Assembly (NCBI GenBank): GCA_965263485.1
Contig: CBDHHO010000001.1
Span: 806,001 to 870,000, forward strand
From: Haliotispira sp965263485
GTDB lineage: Bacteria > Spirochaetota > Spirochaetia > SP-2023
DNA length: 64,000 bases
Direction of reading: 5' to 3'
The position numbers were made by a program, and so were the translations under genes. Shown here piece by piece: positions 62,834 through 64,000 of the stretch; within the stretch, counting starts at the first letter, position 1, and the number at the start of each line of letters is the position of its first letter. The notes under the pieces were generated by a model, which saw only the letters and a program-made list of their open reading frames with translations, was not told the DNA's origin and did not search any database.

Positions 62834-63979
62834 TCAGCACATGGGCTCGAAAAGGTCGTAGAGCATTTTTTCACTGATCTCTACAGGGTTGTTTTTTAAA
62901 TTGGGGTGCTGGCTGTTGCGCACTAAGTTTGTTATGTCGTTTGTGCTGAGGTGAAATTCTTTCAGGTTGGTCCTCAGGCCAATTTGCTTTTTCAGGTTGA
63001 AAATAGCATCGGCAAATTCGTTGCAGTCGCAGTAGCCCAGCCTGAGCGCGAGTTGCTGCACCCTCTTCCCCCCGCTGTTGATTCGCAGAAAGTAGTCAAT
63101 ACTAAGGCCACAGGCTTCGCCGTGGGGAATGTGATAATGTTCAGAGAGCGGATAGGAACAAGCGTGGGCGGCAGTGGTTTTCGGCAGGCCAAATGCCAGA
63201 CCAGCCAGCACTGCGGCTTCTGCCATTTTTTCGCGCGCTTCTATTCCCTCATCGCTGCTCTTGCTTCCATCGGCTTTCCTCCGGGAATCTTCATAGGCCC
63301 TGAACAGATATTTCATTACCAATTCAATAGCTGCTGCGCCCATAAGGCTGCATATGGGTTGGTTGCCTTTACTCCAATATCCTTCTAAAGCGTGGCAAAG
63401 CACATCTATACCGCAGCTCGCCGTAGTATGGGGCGTGGCCGAATGCGTGAGCTCAGGATCAATGAGGGCTATTTGGGGGTAGAAGCACTCGCTGATTATC
63501 GGGTTTTTAATTCCGGCTTCGGAATTGCTCAGCACGGAGACTTTCGTCACTTCACTTCCCGTTCCGGAAGTGCTTGGAATGGCAATTAGCGGCAGGGCCC
63601 GGTCCGGAACAGGGCTTCCGGTGCCGTGATACTGGGCGATAGAGCCTTCATGCAGGGTCATCAGCGCAATGGCCTTAGCGCAGTCAATTGCACTGCCGCC
63701 GCCCAGAGCAATGATCCAGTCGGCTTTTAAGCTGCGAGCCACAGCGGCACCTTCGTCCACCTGAGTTACTTCCGGATTCGGCGTAATATGGGAAAAAACC
63801 CCGCAGATTCTTCTGTGGCTTTGCTTTTGCAATTCTTCTGCCAAGCCGCTGCGCACAAAAAAGGGAGAGCTGACCAGAAGCCCTCGTTCGCAATTGTGCC
63901 GGGAAAGAAGCTCCGGCAAGCGGCTAATGCCTCTGCAACCAAAAATAATTCGTACAGGCTGAGTATAGTCCCAAAACAC
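62834..63979 (-). CDS. Iron-containing alcohol dehydrogenase (candidate sulfoacetaldehyde or phosphonoacetaldehyde reductase)
   Basis: 381 residues, group III alcohol dehydrogenase. NAD(P) loop WIIALGGGSAIDCAKAIALM; PSTSGTGSEVTKVSVL; metal ligands in CGIDVLCHALEGY and AAHACSYPLSEHYHIPHGEA (Asp plus three His). GTG 63979 is 8 bases after AAGGA, and an in-frame stop lies just upstream, so the gene is complete. First gene of an operon with a TauABC-like transporter. Known relatives in such settings reduce sulfoacetaldehyde (taurine fermentation) or phosphonoacetaldehyde; no transaminase or glycyl-radical lyase gene is inside the window to decide. Confidence 0.88.
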   Translation of the reverse strand: MFWDYTQPVRIIFGCRGISRLPELLSRHNCERGLLVSSPFFVRSGLAEELQKQSHRRICGVFSHITPNPEVTQVDEGAAVARSLKADWIIALGGGSAIDCAKAIALMTLHEGSIAQYHGTGSPVPDRALPLIAIPSTSGTGSEVTKVSVLSNSEAGIKNPIISECFYPQIALIDPELTHSATPHTTASCGIDVLCHALEGYWSKGNQPICSLMGAAAIELVMKYLFRAYEDSRRKADGSKSSDEGIEAREKMAEAAVLAGLAFGLPKTTAAHACSYPLSEHYHIPHGEACGLSIDYFLRINSGGKRVQQLALRLGYCDCNEFADAIFNLKKQIGLRTNLKEFHLSTNDITNLVRNSQHPNLKNNPVEISEKMLYDLFEPMC

Positions 63980-64000
63980 TAAAAAAGTCCTTTTTTATCG

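Overview
The window reads as a piece of bacterial chromosome, most likely from a spirochaete. It carries housekeeping genes (rpoD, ftsY, parA, parB, rseP, RNase P RNA). The spirochaete guess rests on a PUR/DUF3276-type nucleic-acid-binding protein, a TP0733-like outer-membrane barrel, many lipoproteins, and a giant coiled-coil protein whose C-terminal helix-turn-helix tail resembles spirochaetal coiled-coil proteins. It comes from family recognition by eye, not from a database search.

Layout. 1-10.4 kb: end of a cytoplasmic NAD-linked (group 3d, Hox-type) [NiFe] hydrogenase operon (hoxY, hoxH, hoxW) followed by its maturation genes (hypA, B, C, D, E, F), with a stand-alone cyclic-nucleotide-binding-domain protein inserted. 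10.4-12 kb: first of four copies of a conserved leader plus lipoprotein. 12-16.3 kb (- strand): three-gene operon (UDPGP-family nucleotidyltransferase, PUR-like protein, cNMP-like/PH-domain membrane protein). 16.4-23.8 kb: two TRAP transporter operons with near-identical promoter regions flanking a zinc dehydrogenase. 25-32 kb: rpoD, zinc-ribbon coiled-coil gene, rnpB, ftsY, parB, parA. 32-36 kb: Rpn nuclease gene, an array of 13 hairpin repeats, leader 2 and a GLUG-repeat lipoprotein. 36-44.8 kb (- strand): 1574-residue GHKL-ATPase/coiled-coil/HTH protein, rseP, a lipoprotein and an outer-membrane barrel. 45.4-52.4 kb: GntR/FCD regulator, third TRAP operon, zinc dehydrogenase and UxaA-family dehydratase, probably a sugar-acid catabolic module. 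52.7-58.2 kb (- strand): a second accessory island with frameshifted GLUG lipoprotein, leader 3, two Rpn genes, another lipoprotein and leader 4. 58.3-64 kb: META-domain lipoprotein, cytidylate-kinase-like protein, and a TauABC-like ABC transporter with an iron-containing alcohol dehydrogenase.

Two layers of repeats overlie this. (1) A family of MITE-like elements with terminal inverted repeats GGGNACCTCTAAAAATTCG occurs at more than 20 places, from a bare 26-bp palindrome to about 300 bp; five copies have perfect 4-bp target duplications. Several have supplied or altered start regions, ribosome-binding sites or stop codons. (2) A leader of about 300 bp, found four times, contains an inverted repeat, a ribosome-binding site, a short ORF and a 7-bp tandem repeat (CTCATCG)n. 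Because 7 is not a multiple of 3, changes in n shift the frame between the leader ATG and the lipoprotein. This is a candidate phase-variation system for surface lipoproteins, linked to Rpn nuclease genes and the hairpin array.

The strongest candidates for something undescribed are the heptanucleotide-switched lipoprotein/Rpn cassettes and the GHKL-ATPase/coiled-coil/HTH giant, whose architecture recalls SMC or MORC-like DNA-compaction proteins.
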